The position numbers and the translations under genes were made by a program. Below are positions 41,019 through 50,616 of a stretch of 64,000 nt of DNA, piece by piece (positions within the stretch are counted from its first letter, which is position 1; each line of letters starts with the position of its first letter). The notes under the pieces are model-generated. The model made no database searches. It had not been told where the DNA came from and saw only the letters and a list, made by a program, of their open reading frames with translations. The stretch covers positions 4,665,001-4,729,000 of the forward strand of contig NZ_JAVIWK010000001.1 of NCBI RefSeq assembly GCF_034314165.1, written 5' to 3'. This DNA comes from Pseudomonas sp. Bout1 (GTDB lineage Bacteria > Pseudomonadota > Gammaproteobacteria > Pseudomonadales > Pseudomonadaceae).

Positions 41019-42697
41019 CCTGGATGAATCAACTGATCATCGCGCCGATCCTGCTGCCGTTGCTGACCGCCGCGCTGATGCTGATGCTGGGCGAGAAACA
41101 CCGCCCGCTCAAGGCACGGATCAACCTGTTCTCCAGCATGGTGGGCCTGGGCGTTGCGGTGCTGTTGCTGTACTGGACCCAGCAAGGCGGCCCAGGCTCC
41201 ATCGGCGTGTACCTGCCGGGCAACTGGCAAGTGCCGTTCGGCATCGTGCTGGTGGTGGACCAACTGTCCGCCATGATGCTGGTGCTCACCGGGGTCATCG
41301 GCGTCAGCGCCCTGCTGTTCGCCATGGCGCGCTGGGACCGGGCAGGCACCAGCTTCCATGCGCTGTTCCAGATCCAGCTGATGGGCCTGTATGGCGCCTT
41401 CCTGACCGCCGACCTGTTCAACCTGTTCGTGTTTTTCGAGGTGCTGCTGGCGGCCTCCTATGGCCTGATGCTGCATGGTTCGGGCCGTGCGCGGGTGTCG
41501 TCGGGGCTGCATTACATCGCGATCAACCTGCTGGCCTCTACCCTGTTCCTGATAGGCGCGGCGCTGATCTATGGCGTCACCGGCACCCTGAACTTTGCCG
41601 ACCTGGCGCTGAAAATTCCTTTGGTGCCGGAAGCCGATCGCGGCCTGCTGCACGCCGGAGCGGGCATCCTCGCCGTCGCGTTCCTGGCCAAGGCCGGCAT
41701 GTGGCCGCTGAACTTCTGGCTGGCGCCCGCCTACTCCTCGGCCAGTGCGCCGGTAGCGGCAATGTTTGCGATCATGACCAAGGTCGGCGTGTACACCGTG
41801 CTGCGCCTATGGAACCTGCTGTTCTCCGGCCAGGCGGGTGCCTCGGCACTGTTTGGTGGTGACTGGCTGATCTACGGCGGCATGGCAACCATCGTCTGCG
41901 CGGCGCTGGCGATGATCGCCGCGCAACGCCTGGAGCGCATGGCCAGCCTGAGCATCCTGGTGTCCGCCGGCATTCTGTTGTCAGCGGTAGGCTTTGCCCA
42001 GCCAAGCCTGACCGCTGGAGCGTTGTTTTATCTGGTCAGCTCCACCCTGGCGTTGAGCGCGCTGTTCCTGCTGGCCGAGTTGATCGAGCGCTCACGTTCG
42101 GCCAACGACATGCCCCTGGACGATGAAATAGAAGCCCTGCCCAAGGCCATGGAATCCCTGCATCCAATGCCCGGCACCAACCTCGATGATGAACAGAAAG
42201 CCGTCGTCGGCCAGGTCATTCCCTGGACCGTGGCTTTTCTTGGCCTGAGCTTTATTGCCTGCGCGCTGCTGATCATCGGCATGCCGCCGCTGTCGGGGTT
42301 TATCGGCAAGCTCAGTCTGCTCAGCGCCCTGATCAACCCGATGGGCCTGGGCAATGCCGTCGATGAGCCTATACGCCCGGCAGCGTGGGGCTTGGTAGCG
42401 TTGTTGATCTTCTCTGGCCTGGCCTCGTTGATCGCCTTCGCCCGCCTCGGCATCCAGCGTTTCTGGACCCCGGAAGAACGCCCGTCGCCGCTGCTGCGCC
42501 GCTTTGAATGCGTGCCGATCTTCTTCCTGCTGGGCCTGAGCATCGCCCTGACCTTCAAGGCCGAGCCGCTGATGCGCTACACCCAGGCCGCCGCCGAAAG
42601 CCTGAACAACCCGGAGCACTACGTGATGGCGGTCATGGCGACGCGCCCGGTACCAAGCCCTGAAGCCAAGGCCGCCGCGTTGGAGGTGCAGCCATGA
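41015..42697 (+). CDS. mrpD: Mrp antiporter subunit D (NuoM/N-like)
   Basis: A 560-residue protein with about 14 helices forming the second proton-translocating module of the complex. Landmarks are LFVFFEVLLAASYGLMLHGS with the key membrane Glu, FLAKAGMWPLNFWLAPAYSS with the conserved Lys, and SAPVAAMFAIMTKVGVYTVL. It has a cytoplasmic insertion at about residues 360-395 (MPLDDEIEALPKAMESLHP). It overlaps mrpC and mrpE by 4 bp each. Confidence 0.95.
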   Translation: MTWMNQLIIAPILLPLLTAALMLMLGEKHRPLKARINLFSSMVGLGVAVLLLYWTQQGGPGSIGVYLPGNWQVPFGIVLVVDQLSAMMLVLTGVIGVSALLFAMARWDRAGTSFHALFQIQLMGLYGAFLTADLFNLFVFFEVLLAASYGLMLHGSGRARVSSGLHYIAINLLASTLFLIGAALIYGVTGTLNFADLALKIPLVPEADRGLLHAGAGILAVAFLAKAGMWPLNFWLAPAYSSASAPVAAMFAIMTKVGVYTVLRLWNLLFSGQAGASALFGGDWLIYGGMATIVCAALAMIAAQRLERMASLSILVSAGILLSAVGFAQPSLTAGALFYLVSSTLALSALFLLAELIERSRSANDMPLDDEIEALPKAMESLHPMPGTNLDDEQKAVVGQVIPWTVAFLGLSFIACALLIIGMPPLSGFIGKLSLLSALINPMGLGNAVDEPIRPAAWGLVALLIFSGLASLIAFARLGIQRFWTPEERPSPLLRRFECVPIFFLLGLSIALTFKAEPLMRYTQAAAESLNNPEHYVMAVMATRPVPSPEAKAAALEVQP

Positions 42698-43182
42698 AGC
42701 GCCTGTTCCCTGCCCCGTGGCTGTCGTTGGCGCTGTGGCTGCTGTGGCTGGTGCTGAACTTGTCCGTGAGCCCCGGCAACCTGCTGCTGGGGGCGATCCT
42801 CGGCTTCGCGGCGCCGCTGATGATGGCGCCACTGCGCCCGCTGCCGATCCGCATCCGTCGCCCGGGTGTGATCATCCGTCTGTTCTTCCTGGTGGGCCGC
42901 GACGTGATCATCTCCAACCTCGCCGTGGCCTGGGGCATCCTGGTCTGCGGTTCACGCCCACCGCGCTCACGCTTTATCAAAATTTCCCTGGACCTGCGCG
43001 ACGCCAACGGCCTCGCCGTGCTGGCGATGATCACCAGCGTGACGCCCGGCACCATATGGTCGGAACTGGCCCTGGACCGCAGCATTTTGCTGATCCACGT
43101 GTTCGACCTGGATGACGAAGCGCAGTTTATCGAGCACTTCAAACACGCCTACGAACGGCCCCTGATGGAGATCTTCGAATGA
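42694..43182 (+). CDS. mrpE: Mrp antiporter subunit E
   Basis: A 162-residue protein with two N-terminal transmembrane helices (LSLALWLLWLVLNLSVSPGN; LLLGAILGFAAPLMM). A conserved soluble C-terminal domain follows (MITSVTPGTIWSELALDRSI; LLIHVFDLDDEAQFIEHFK). It is unique to Mrp complexes and needed for assembly. The gene overlaps mrpD and mrpF by 4 bp. Confidence 0.95.
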   Translation: MKRLFPAPWLSLALWLLWLVLNLSVSPGNLLLGAILGFAAPLMMAPLRPLPIRIRRPGVIIRLFFLVGRDVIISNLAVAWGILVCGSRPPRSRFIKISLDLRDANGLAVLAMITSVTPGTIWSELALDRSILLIHVFDLDDEAQFIEHFKHAYERPLMEIFE

Positions 43183-43457
43183 GCGCCCTGCTCTCCAATG
43201 CGATCCTGTTCAGCCTGTTCCTGTTTTCCCTGGCCATGGTGCTGACGCTGATCCGCCTGTTCAAGGGCCCGTCGGCCCAGGACCGGGTCCTGGCGCTGGA
43301 CTACCTGTATATCCTGGCGATGCTGATGATGCTGGTGTTGGGCATCCGGTATGCCAGTGACACGTATTTTGAAGCGGCGCTGTTGATTGCGTTGTTCGGT
43401 TTTGTGGGGTCGTTTGCCCTGGCGAAATTCCTGCTGCGTGGGGAGGTGATCGAATGA
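43179..43457 (+). CDS. mrpF: Mrp antiporter subunit F
   Basis: A 92-residue protein with three transmembrane helices (LFSLFLFSLAMVLTLIRLFK; RVLALDYLYILAMLMMLVLG; ALLIALFGFVGSFALAKFLL). The pattern RLFKGPSAQDRVLALD is the MrpF signature. It overlaps both mrpE and mrpG by 4 bp, keeping the whole operon translationally coupled. Confidence 0.94.
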   Translation: MSALLSNAILFSLFLFSLAMVLTLIRLFKGPSAQDRVLALDYLYILAMLMMLVLGIRYASDTYFEAALLIALFGFVGSFALAKFLLRGEVIE

Positions 43458-43834
43458 TCAATATCGATGTGTTGCCGCTGTGGGTTGAAGTGATCGTCGC
43501 GGTTTTATTGGTGACGAGCGCCGCGTTTGCGCTGATCGGCGCGCTGGGGTTGCTGCGGATGAAGGAGTTCTTCCAGCGTATGCACCCGCCCGCGCTGGCC
43601 TCGACCCTGGGCGCGTGGTGTGTGGCATTGGCATCGATCATCTACTTTTCGGTGCTCAAGTCCGGGCCGGTGTTGCACGGCTGGCTGATCCCGATCTTGC
43701 TGTCGATCACGGTGCCGGTCACCACGTTGCTGCTGGCGCGTACGGCGTTGTTCCGCAAGCGTATGGCCGGCGACAATGTGCCGGCCGAAGTGAGCAGCCG
43801 CCGGGCTGAAAAACCGGCTGACCCGGCACAATAA
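43454..43834 (+). CDS. mrpG: Mrp antiporter subunit G
   Basis: A 126-residue protein with three transmembrane helices and the MrpG signature ALIGALGLLRMKEFFQRMHP, PALASTLGAWCVALA. The cytoplasmic C-terminus is polar (SSRRAEKPADPAQ). It closes the six-gene operon. A gap of about 70 bp follows before the next co-directional gene. Confidence 0.94.
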   Translation: MINIDVLPLWVEVIVAVLLVTSAAFALIGALGLLRMKEFFQRMHPPALASTLGAWCVALASIIYFSVLKSGPVLHGWLIPILLSITVPVTTLLLARTALFRKRMAGDNVPAEVSSRRAEKPADPAQ

Positions 43835-43903
43835 TTATCTGCCACCCCTGTATGGCGCGGGCACCTTACCTTGACTGGGTAACGTTCCTTCTTCATACAG
43901 GTA

Positions 43904-44848
43904 ATGCCCATGTACACCCATTCCGATGCACTGACCACGCTGTTTGACCTGCTCCATTCCTTGAGCTCGCTGATTTCCCACCTTAACGCCCAGCAACAGG
44001 CCGCCAGAAAAAAGGGCCTGGAGCTGTATCACCTTGGCGAGTTCGAGGAATGCGAGACGCCGCTGACCATCTCCGCCTCCGCTGGCGATGTCCAATCCCA
44101 ATATGCGCTGGGTGAAGCGATTCGGCGCCGCGAAGGCAGCATTGGTCGCGACGCCCGGGCCTGGTACCGGCTGGCCGCTGCCCAGGGCCATGTCTACGCC
44201 CTGATGCGCCTGGGCGACGAAGCCTCCCTGGCTGAAGCCCGCAGCCTCGCCCAGGCGGCTGCCGATGCGGGCGACGGCGACGCCAAACTGCAACTGTACG
44301 AGCTGACCCAGGACCAGTCCTGGCTGGTAAAGGCAGGCCAGGCCGGTTGCGCAGAGGCTTATTACATTGCAGCGCTGTTGCTCGACAAAAAAACCGTTGG
44401 CGACAACACCAGCACCCGCGACTCGATGTTGAGGTATGCGGCCACCGCGCAGGGTTATCCGCCAGCGATGGCGTGGCTGGCCAACATGAGGGATTACTAC
44501 AACAACATTCCCTACCAACAGACCTACCTGGAAAGGCGCCTGGCGCTCAATGAACTCAACGCCGTGCTGACCTACGCGACAGCGCTCGCCGGGTTCGACG
44601 TCGATGACAATGGCGTCAGCCGCTATGGCTACGCGGCAAACCCGGCCCACGCCTACGGCTTGTTCTGGCTGGTGACAGACAGCACCCGGCAACACCCGAA
44701 GCACCGTGATGCCGCCGTCTATCTGCAGCAACTGACCGACAAGCTGGACGCTGAAAAAATAGAAGCAGGCAAGGCGTTTGGGCGCCAGTGGAAGGCCGGC
44801 CACCCGGCGTTGTCGGAGTTCCGCCTGACCTACAGCGACCTGAAATAG
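43904..44848 (+). CDS. Sel1/TPR-like repeat protein, function unknown
   Basis: A 314-residue soluble alpha-helical protein with Sel1-type repeats (SAGDVQSQYALGEAIRRREG; DARAWYRLAAAQGHVYALMR; AGQAGCAEAYYIAALLLDKK; MLRYAATAQGYPPAMAWLAN). These motifs mediate protein-protein contacts. There is no signal peptide and no catalytic motif. Two ATGs are possible, 43904 and 43910; the second is better spaced from AGGT. It follows the Mrp operon by 70 bp but has no evident link to it. Confidence 0.75.
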   Translation: MPMYTHSDALTTLFDLLHSLSSLISHLNAQQQAARKKGLELYHLGEFEECETPLTISASAGDVQSQYALGEAIRRREGSIGRDARAWYRLAAAQGHVYALMRLGDEASLAEARSLAQAAADAGDGDAKLQLYELTQDQSWLVKAGQAGCAEAYYIAALLLDKKTVGDNTSTRDSMLRYAATAQGYPPAMAWLANMRDYYNNIPYQQTYLERRLALNELNAVLTYATALAGFDVDDNGVSRYGYAANPAHAYGLFWLVTDSTRQHPKHRDAAVYLQQLTDKLDAEKIEAGKAFGRQWKAGHPALSEFRLTYSDLK

Positions 44849-44946
44849 CCCCCCGACAGGCGCCTTGGTGGTGAAATCCGGTCGACAATAGAACCCATAA
44901 AATAGAACCTCAATCGCTGATCCCGGCACCTGTATCGGGAACACTA

Positions 44947-45293
44947 GGCGCTGCATGACACCTTGCAATCCTTCGCCACCCGCGCCCTGCACGAAGGCAC
45001 GGCGGGGTGCATGGGGGGGGGTGAATGCGATCTGCGAATTTGGGCAGCAGGACGTGCAAGTCAATCAACTCACCGCCCACAGCGCCGGCCGCTTGCACAA
45101 CGCGTTCGAACAAACCCGGGAACAAGCACGGCAACAGGGTGAATTGGCCGCCGCCACCGACCTGTCGGGCGCCTGTGCTTTTCTGATGGCCACCCTCAGC
45201 GGCATGAAAATCGCCAGCAAGGGCGGCGCGGCGGTTGAGCAACTGGAGCGCATTGCAGGGTTTGCACTGCTGGCGCTGAACGCGAAAGCCTGA
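44947..45293 (+). pseudogene. Remnant of a TetR-family regulator (C-terminal half only)
   Basis: The frame encoding VNAICEFGQQDVQVNQLTAH... through FLMATLSGMKIASKGGAAVE is the ligand-binding C-terminus of a TetR regulator. No helix-turn-helix region precedes it; the Sel1-like gene ends only about 100 bp upstream. Upstream residues ALHDTLQSFATRALHEG lie in a different frame, and the two join at a run of nine G residues (45013-45021), where expected continuity MGVNA is broken. So the gene is both 5'-truncated and frameshifted. An ORF from 44955 exists but its first 25 residues look spurious. Confidence 0.7.
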
Positions 45294-45301
45294 TCAGCCC
45301 A

Positions 45302-45970
45302 CTACAGTATGGGCGCGCCAAATCGACCCAATCGCGGCATCCAATGATCCAGGATCTGCGCTGACGCCACGATGTGGTGAGCGTGGCCGATCAACAGCCG
45401 ACGGGGCACGAACCCGATGTACCGAGAGTCATCGCTGTTGTCGCGGTTATCGCCCAGCATGAAATAACTGTCGGCAGGCACGACCACCGGGCCGAAATTA
45501 CGCAACGCACGGACCGTCGGCATGAACTGAATCGTGCGCTGACTGTTGTTCGCAAGCTCGGTCACTTTGATTCCCGGGACTGTCTGGCCAGGCGCGAGGG
45601 GCTCGCTGATGTCCTGCCCATGACTGTAGGTGGCCGGTGTGCCGTTTACCCACAGCACCTCATCGCGCATTTCCAGGGTGTCGCCGGGAATGCCGACGAT
45701 ACGCTTGATCAGACGAATGCCGTCCTTGGGTGACGAGAATGTCACTACATCGCCGCGCCGGGGGTTATTCAGTTTGGCCAGGGATATGTCCGTAAGGGGC
45801 AGTTTGAGGTCGTACGCCACGCGGTTGACCAGCACCACATCGCCCTCAAGCAACGTGGGGCGCATGGAGCCGGACGGGATAGGGTTCCAGTCGGCCAAAG
45901 ACGTACGGAACACGCCGAAGCACAGCCAAAAGATGATTGCGTAACGGTAGCGGATTAACCAACGGCGCAT
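45302..45970 (-). CDS. lepB: Signal peptidase I (additional LepB paralogue)
   Basis: A 222-residue membrane-anchored serine protease that cleaves Sec signal peptides. Catalytic Ser35 lies in PSGSMRPTL and catalytic Lys89 in RLIKRIVG. The conserved boxes GDVVLVNRVAYDL, GDTLEMRD.VLWVNG and GDNRDNSDDSRYIG (173-186) are present. Only one N-terminal transmembrane segment is seen (YAIIFWLCFGVFRTSLA), shorter than the two of the housekeeping LepB of about 280 residues, so this is probably a second copy. It lies isolated between two gene remnants. Confidence 0.9.
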   Translation of the reverse strand: MRRWLIRYRYAIIFWLCFGVFRTSLADWNPIPSGSMRPTLLEGDVVLVNRVAYDLKLPLTDISLAKLNNPRRGDVVTFSSPKDGIRLIKRIVGIPGDTLEMRDEVLWVNGTPATYSHGQDISEPLAPGQTVPGIKVTELANNSQRTIQFMPTVRALRNFGPVVVPADSYFMLGDNRDNSDDSRYIGFVPRRLLIGHAHHIVASAQILDHWMPRLGRFGAPIL

Positions 45971-46099
45971 TACATCCTCGCATTACAAAAAAGGGCATCG
46001 GCACATGCCGGGCAGCCCGTGGTTATTTTTGGCAATGGTCGCTTATTACACCGCAAGATTAAATTAACATTAGCGTTGCCGGACAATGGCAGTCGGTGT

Positions 46100-46315
46100 T
46101 TTCAAACGCACAGAAAAGGAGGCCAGACGATTCAGGCTTTTCTTGAGGCGGGCTTGATCAACGAGCTGATCATCACGCGTATTCCGGTTGTGCTGGGCCA
46201 GGGGATTCCCTTGTTCAGCCAGTCGGGCAGTGGGCATGAGCTTCGGCATATTGGCACGTATGCGTCGGATAACGGGTTTGTTCAAAGCCGGTATGAGGTG
46301 AGTGGCAAGCGCTGA
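46100..46315 (+). pseudogene. Remnant of a DHFR/RibD-C-like reductase
   Basis: The tail QTIQAFLEAGLINELIITRI, PVVLGQGIPLF is the conserved C-terminus of RibD-C/dihydrofolate-reductase-like proteins, normally about 180 residues. Only about 65 residues are recognisable here. The upstream part (46019-46110) is AT-rich and does not encode the NADPH-binding N-terminus. It is a decayed fragment next to the lepB paralogue. Confidence 0.6.
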
Positions 46316-46462
46316 TGCTCATTGAGCGATTGGGTTGAATCGAGTACATATCCGTTTTTTTGGTCAGGGCAGATATGGGTTCCGCTCTTACAGCGGCCTG
46401 CCGGCCGGCTTGAGTGTGGTGAAGCAACAGCAACAGCAAAATCAGAAGCGAGCGCGGTCAAC

Positions 46463-46549
46463 TGTGGGAGCTGGCTTGCCTGCGATGGCATCAACTGGGT
46501 GTATCTGATGTACCGAGGTGTCTGTATCGCAGGCAAGCCAGCTCCCACA
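46463..46549. repeat. REPIN hairpin
   Basis: Arms TGTGGGAGCTGGCTTGCCTGCGAT and the reverse complement lie in the 427-bp non-coding stretch 46316-46742. That stretch also holds a short fragment of the dispersed repeat (GGTTCCGCTCTTACAGCGG at about 46378-46396) and, at its end, a terminator. No gene is seen there. Confidence 0.85.
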
Positions 46550-46694
46550 TTAAGCAGCTCTGCGCTTGATCTTGAACCGGCCTAATCTGTCCTTGAACAT
46601 GTCAACTATGTACCCGCACAGGTGTCCGGCCGGTGGTCCGCTGCCAGCGCGGCCCCCATAGCAGCCACTGCCTGAATAACGGATATATAGGCAA

Positions 46695-46725
46695 AAAAAC
46701 GCCCCGAACCAGTCGGGGCGTTTTT
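46695..46725. terminator. Bidirectional Rho-independent terminator downstream of cysS
   Basis: AAAAACGCCCCGA (46695-46707) pairs with TCGGGGCGTTTTT (46713-46725) around a 5-base loop. Read on the minus strand it ends in a U-run and lies 18 bp after the cysS stop. Confidence 0.92.
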
Positions 46726-46742
46726 CATTCAGCGTTTACCGA

Positions 46743-48131
46743 TCAGGCCTGATCAGCCAACCGCCATGTCGTCCCGCCCTTGCCGTCTTCCAACACCACA
46801 CCCATCGCGGTCAGTTGGTCACGGATCCGGTCAGACTCCGCCCAGTCCTTGTTGGCCCGGGCAGTCAAACGTGCCTGGATCAGCGCATCCACTTCAGTCG
46901 CATCCACACGCCCTTCAGCGCCCGCTTGCAGGAAGTCATCGGCTTCCATCTGCAACACGCCCAGCACGCTCGCCAGCTCTTTCAAACGGGCCGCAAGCCC
47001 CGCCGCTGCTTCGAGATCGCTCTCGCGCAGACGGTTGATCTCACGCACCATTTCAAACAGCACCGCACAGGCTTCCGGTGTGCCGAAGTCGTCGTTCATC
47101 ACTTCGGTAAACCGCGCAACGAACGCTTCGCCGCCGGCAGGCGCCACGGCTGGCAGGCCTTTCAGCGCATGGTAGAACCGCTCAAGCGCACCCTTGGCGT
47201 CCTTGAGGTTGTCTTCCGAATAGTTGATCGCGCTGCGGTAGTGGCTCGACACCAACAGGTAACGCACCACTTCCGGGTGGTACTTTTCCAGCACGTCGCG
47301 AATGGTGAAGAAGTTGTTCAAGGACTTGGACATCTTCTCGCCATTGATGCGAATCATGCCGCAGTGCATCCACGCGTTGGCGTAGGTCTTGCCGGTGGCC
47401 GCTTCGCTTTGGGCGATTTCGTTTTCGTGGTGCGGGAACTCAAGGTCGCTGCCGCCGCCATGAATGTCGAAGGTCTCGCCCAGGCAGCAGGTGGACATCA
47501 CCGAGCATTCGATGTGCCAACCCGGACGCCCGGCGCCCCATGGCGACTCCCAGCTCGGCTCGCCAGGCTTGGTGCCTTTCCACAGCACGAAGTCCAGCGG
47601 GTCTTGCTTGGCTTCGTCGACTTCGATCCGCGCACCGATGCGCAGGTCTTCGATTTTCTTGCGCGACAGTTTGCCGTAGCCCATGAACTTGGCGACGCGG
47701 TAGTACACGTCGCCATTACCCGGGGCGTAGGCGTAACCCTTGTCGATCAGGGTCTGGATCATCGCGTGCATGCCGGGGATATGGTCCGTGGCACGCGGCT
47801 CCATGTCCGGCTTGAGGATGTTGAGGCGAGCCTCGTCTTCGTGCATGGCAGCAATCATGCGCTCGGTCAGCGCGTCGAACGACTCGCCGTTTTCGTTGGC
47901 GCGATTGATGATCTTGTCGTCGATGTCGGTGATGTTGCGCACGTAGGTCAGGTCATAACCGCTGAAGCGCAACCAGCGGGTCACCAGGTCGAAGGCAACC
48001 ATGCTGCGGCCGTGGCCGATGTGGCAGTAGTCGTACACGGTCATGCCGCACACGTACATGCGCACCTTGTTGCCATCCAGCGGCTTGAAGACTTCTTTGG
48101 TTTTGCTCAACGTGTTGTAGATCGTTAGCAC
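46743..48131 (-). CDS. cysS: Cysteinyl-tRNA synthetase
   Basis: A 462-residue class I aminoacyl-tRNA synthetase that charges tRNA-Cys. The HIGH motif is in [12 protein letters not shown] (residues about 34-45) and the KMSKS loop is [11 protein letters not shown]. Zinc ligands include Cys28 of CGMTVYD and the Cys/His of HIECSVMS and FPHHENE. The length is normal. The order cysS-glnS with ppiB-lpxH divergent is a conserved Pseudomonas arrangement. The start at 48131 lies 42 bp after the glnS stop. Confidence 0.98.
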   Translation of the reverse strand: MLTIYNTLSKTKEVFKPLDGNKVRMYVCGMTVYDYCHIGHGRSMVAFDLVTRWLRFSGYDLTYVRNITDIDDKIINRANENGESFDALTERMIAAMHEDEARLNILKPDMEPRATDHIPGMHAMIQTLIDKGYAYAPGNGDVYYRVAKFMGYGKLSRKKIEDLRIGARIEVDEAKQDPLDFVLWKGTKPGEPSWESPWGAGRPGWHIECSVMSTCCLGETFDIHGGGSDLEFPHHENEIAQSEAATGKTYANAWMHCGMIRINGEKMSKSLNNFFTIRDVLEKYHPEVVRYLLVSSHYRSAINYSEDNLKDAKGALERFYHALKGLPAVAPAGGEAFVARFTEVMNDDFGTPEACAVLFEMVREINRLRESDLEAAAGLAARLKELASVLGVLQMEADDFLQAGAEGRVDATEVDALIQARLTARANKDWAESDRIRDQLTAMGVVLEDGKGGTTWRLADQA

Positions 48132-48173
48132 GATGCTTCCTTTTCTCTCTATGCAAAGCCGCTCACGGCTGCA

Positions 48174-49874
48174 TCACTGGCCCCACGAATCACGCAAGGT
48201 CACGGTACGGTTGAATACCGGCTGACCTGGTTTCGAGTCCTTGATATCCGCGCAGAAGTAACCTTCGCGCTCGAACTGGAAACGGTCTTCCGGCTGTGCG
48301 TCGCCAAGCGATGGCTCGGCACGACAACCAGTGAGCACTTGCAGCGAATCAGGGTTGATGTTGTCGAGGAAACTGGCGCTGTCTTCGGCCTTCTCGGGGT
48401 TGGCCGAACGGAACAGGCGATCGTACAGGCGCACTTCGCACTCGATGCTGGCAGCCGCCGGCACCCAGTGCACCACACCTTTGACCTTGCGGCCTTCCGG
48501 GTTCTTGCCCAGGGTATCCGGGTCGTAGGAGCAACGCAGTTCAACGATGTTGCCATCGGCGTCCTTGATCGCTTCGTCGGCACGGATCACGTAGCTGCCG
48601 CGCAGGCGCACTTCGCCGTTCGGCTCCAGGCGCTTGTAGCCTTTTGGCGGCTCTTCCATGAAGTCATCACGGTCGATGTAGATTTCGCGAGCGAACGGCA
48701 GCTTGCGCACGCCCAGTTCTTCTTTCTGTGGATGACGCGGCAGTTCGAGGTTCTCGACCTTGTCTTCCGGGTAGTTGGTGATCACGACTTTCAACGGACG
48801 CAGCACGCACATGGCGCGCGGAGCGTTCGCGTCGAGGTCCTGGCGGATGCTGAATTCGAGCATGCCAAAATCCACCACGCCGTCGGAACGGTTGGTGCCG
48901 ACCATGTCGCAGAAGTTGCGGATCGACGCCGGGGTGTAGCCGCGACGGCGGAAGCCCGACAGGGTCGACATGCGCGGGTCGTCCCAGCCAAACACGTGCT
49001 TTTCATCGACCAGTTGCTTGAGCTTGCGCTTGCTGGTGATGGTGTAGTTCAGGTTCAGGCGGCTGAACTCGTACTGGCGCGGGTGCGCGGGTACCGGCAG
49101 GCTGTCGAGGAACCATTCGTACAGCGGACGGTGGCTTTCGAACTCCAGGGTGCAGATGGAGTGGGTGATGCCTTCGATGGCGTCCGACTGACCGTGGGTG
49201 AAATCGTAGTTCGGGTAGATGCACCACTTGTCGCCCGTCTGGTGGTGATGGGCGTGGCGGATGCGGTACATGATCGGGTCGCGCAGGTTCATGTTCGGCG
49301 AGGCCATGTCGATCTTGGCCCGCAGCACGCGAGCGCCATCTGCGAATTCACCGGCTTTCATGCGGGCGAACCAGTCCAGGTTCTCTTCCACCGAACGGTC
49401 ACGGAACGGGCTGTTCTTGCCCGGCTCGGTCAACGTGCCGCGGTATTCCTTGGCCTGTTCCGGGCTCAGGTCGTCAACGTAGGCCTTGCCGGCCTTGATC
49501 AATTCCACCGCCCAGTCGAACAATTGGTCGAAATACTTGGAGGCATAGCGCACTTCACCGGACCATTCAAAGCCCAGCCACTTGATGTCGCTTTCAATGG
49601 CGTCGATGTATTCCTGGTCTTCCTTGGCCGGGTTGGTGTCGTCGAAACGCAGGTGCGTGACGCCACCGAACTCCTGGGCCAGGCCGAAGTTCACACAGAT
49701 CGACTTGGCGTGGCCGATGTGCAGGTAACCGTTGGGCTCAGGCGGGAAACGGGTGACGATCTGCGTGTGCTTGCCCGAATCCAGGTCCGCCTGGATGATC
49801 GGGCGCAGGAAATTGACCGGGACGGCAGGTCCGGCCTTGGAATTCGAGGTAGGGTCGACAGTGGGCTTGCTCAT
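48174..49874 (-). CDS. glnS: Glutaminyl-tRNA synthetase
   Basis: A 566-residue class I enzyme that charges tRNA-Gln. HIGH motif [20 protein letters not shown] lies at about residues 44-63. The signature [10 protein letters not shown], the class-specific KMSKS-like loop TITSKRKL and the C-terminal beta-barrel anticodon domains ([20 protein letters not shown]) are present. It starts at 49874 and is divergent from ppiB across 238 bp, which carries both promoters. Confidence 0.98.
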   Translation of the reverse strand: MSKPTVDPTSNSKAGPAVPVNFLRPIIQADLDSGKHTQIVTRFPPEPNGYLHIGHAKSICVNFGLAQEFGGVTHLRFDDTNPAKEDQEYIDAIESDIKWLGFEWSGEVRYASKYFDQLFDWAVELIKAGKAYVDDLSPEQAKEYRGTLTEPGKNSPFRDRSVEENLDWFARMKAGEFADGARVLRAKIDMASPNMNLRDPIMYRIRHAHHHQTGDKWCIYPNYDFTHGQSDAIEGITHSICTLEFESHRPLYEWFLDSLPVPAHPRQYEFSRLNLNYTITSKRKLKQLVDEKHVFGWDDPRMSTLSGFRRRGYTPASIRNFCDMVGTNRSDGVVDFGMLEFSIRQDLDANAPRAMCVLRPLKVVITNYPEDKVENLELPRHPQKEELGVRKLPFAREIYIDRDDFMEEPPKGYKRLEPNGEVRLRGSYVIRADEAIKDADGNIVELRCSYDPDTLGKNPEGRKVKGVVHWVPAAASIECEVRLYDRLFRSANPEKAEDSASFLDNINPDSLQVLTGCRAEPSLGDAQPEDRFQFEREGYFCADIKDSKPGQPVFNRTVTLRDSWGQ

Positions 49875-50112
49875 AGGATCCTTGAACAGACGAAGTACTT
49901 GGCCAGAAGTGAGGCCGATAAAACAAAGGGCTTATCATAGCTGATGCTGTCAAGGCGCTGACAGAGTTCAGGTGCATTTAACGCACCGCTGGTAAAAAAC
50001 CACCTCGAAATTCCCGCAGGTCACGCTAAACTGCGCGCCTTGGCTGCCGTTTTGCCAAGCAGGTAAGGCGCAAAACGCCCAAACCCACGAATTCCTTGAA
50101 AGAGTAGTGAAC

Positions 50113-50616
50113 ATGACTCAAGTCAAACTGACCACCAACCACGGTGACATCGTCATCGAGCTGAACGCCGAGAAAGCGCCGATCACCGTCGCCAACTTCA
50201 TCGAGTACGTTAAAGCCGGCCACTACGAAAACACTGTTTTCCACCGTGTCATCGGCAACTTCATGGTCCAGGGCGGCGGTTTCGAGCCTGGCATGAAAGA
50301 AAAGAAAGACAAGCGTCCAAGCATCCAGAACGAAGCGGACAACGGCCTTTCCAACGACAAGTACACCGTCGCCATGGCCCGTACCATGGAGCCGCATTCG
50401 GCCTCCGCGCAGTTCTTCATCAACGTGGCCGACAACGCCTTTTTGAACCACAGCGGCAAGAACGTGCAGGGTTGGGGCTACGCGGTATTCGGTAAAGTCA
50501 CCGAAGGCCAGGACGTTGTCGACAAGATCAAAGGTGTGCAAACCACCGGCAAGGCAGGTCACCAGGACGTTCCGGTAGAAGACGTTATCGTCGAGAAAGC
50601 CGAGATCGTTGAGTGA
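50113..50616 (+). CDS. ppiB: Cytoplasmic cyclophilin-type peptidyl-prolyl isomerase B
   Basis: A 167-residue cyclophilin that speeds proline isomerisation in folding proteins. Active-site segments are [16 protein letters not shown] (catalytic Arg and the FMXQGG motif), [20 protein letters not shown] and [14 protein letters not shown]. There is no signal peptide, so it is the cytoplasmic PpiB. The ATG at 50113 is preferred over an upstream GTG at 50107. Its TGA overlaps the GTG start of lpxH. Confidence 0.97.
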   Translation: MTQVKLTTNHGDIVIELNAEKAPITVANFIEYVKAGHYENTVFHRVIGNFMVQGGGFEPGMKEKKDKRPSIQNEADNGLSNDKYTVAMARTMEPHSASAQFFINVADNAFLNHSGKNVQGWGYAVFGKVTEGQDVVDKIKGVQTTGKAGHQDVPVEDVIVEKAEIVE

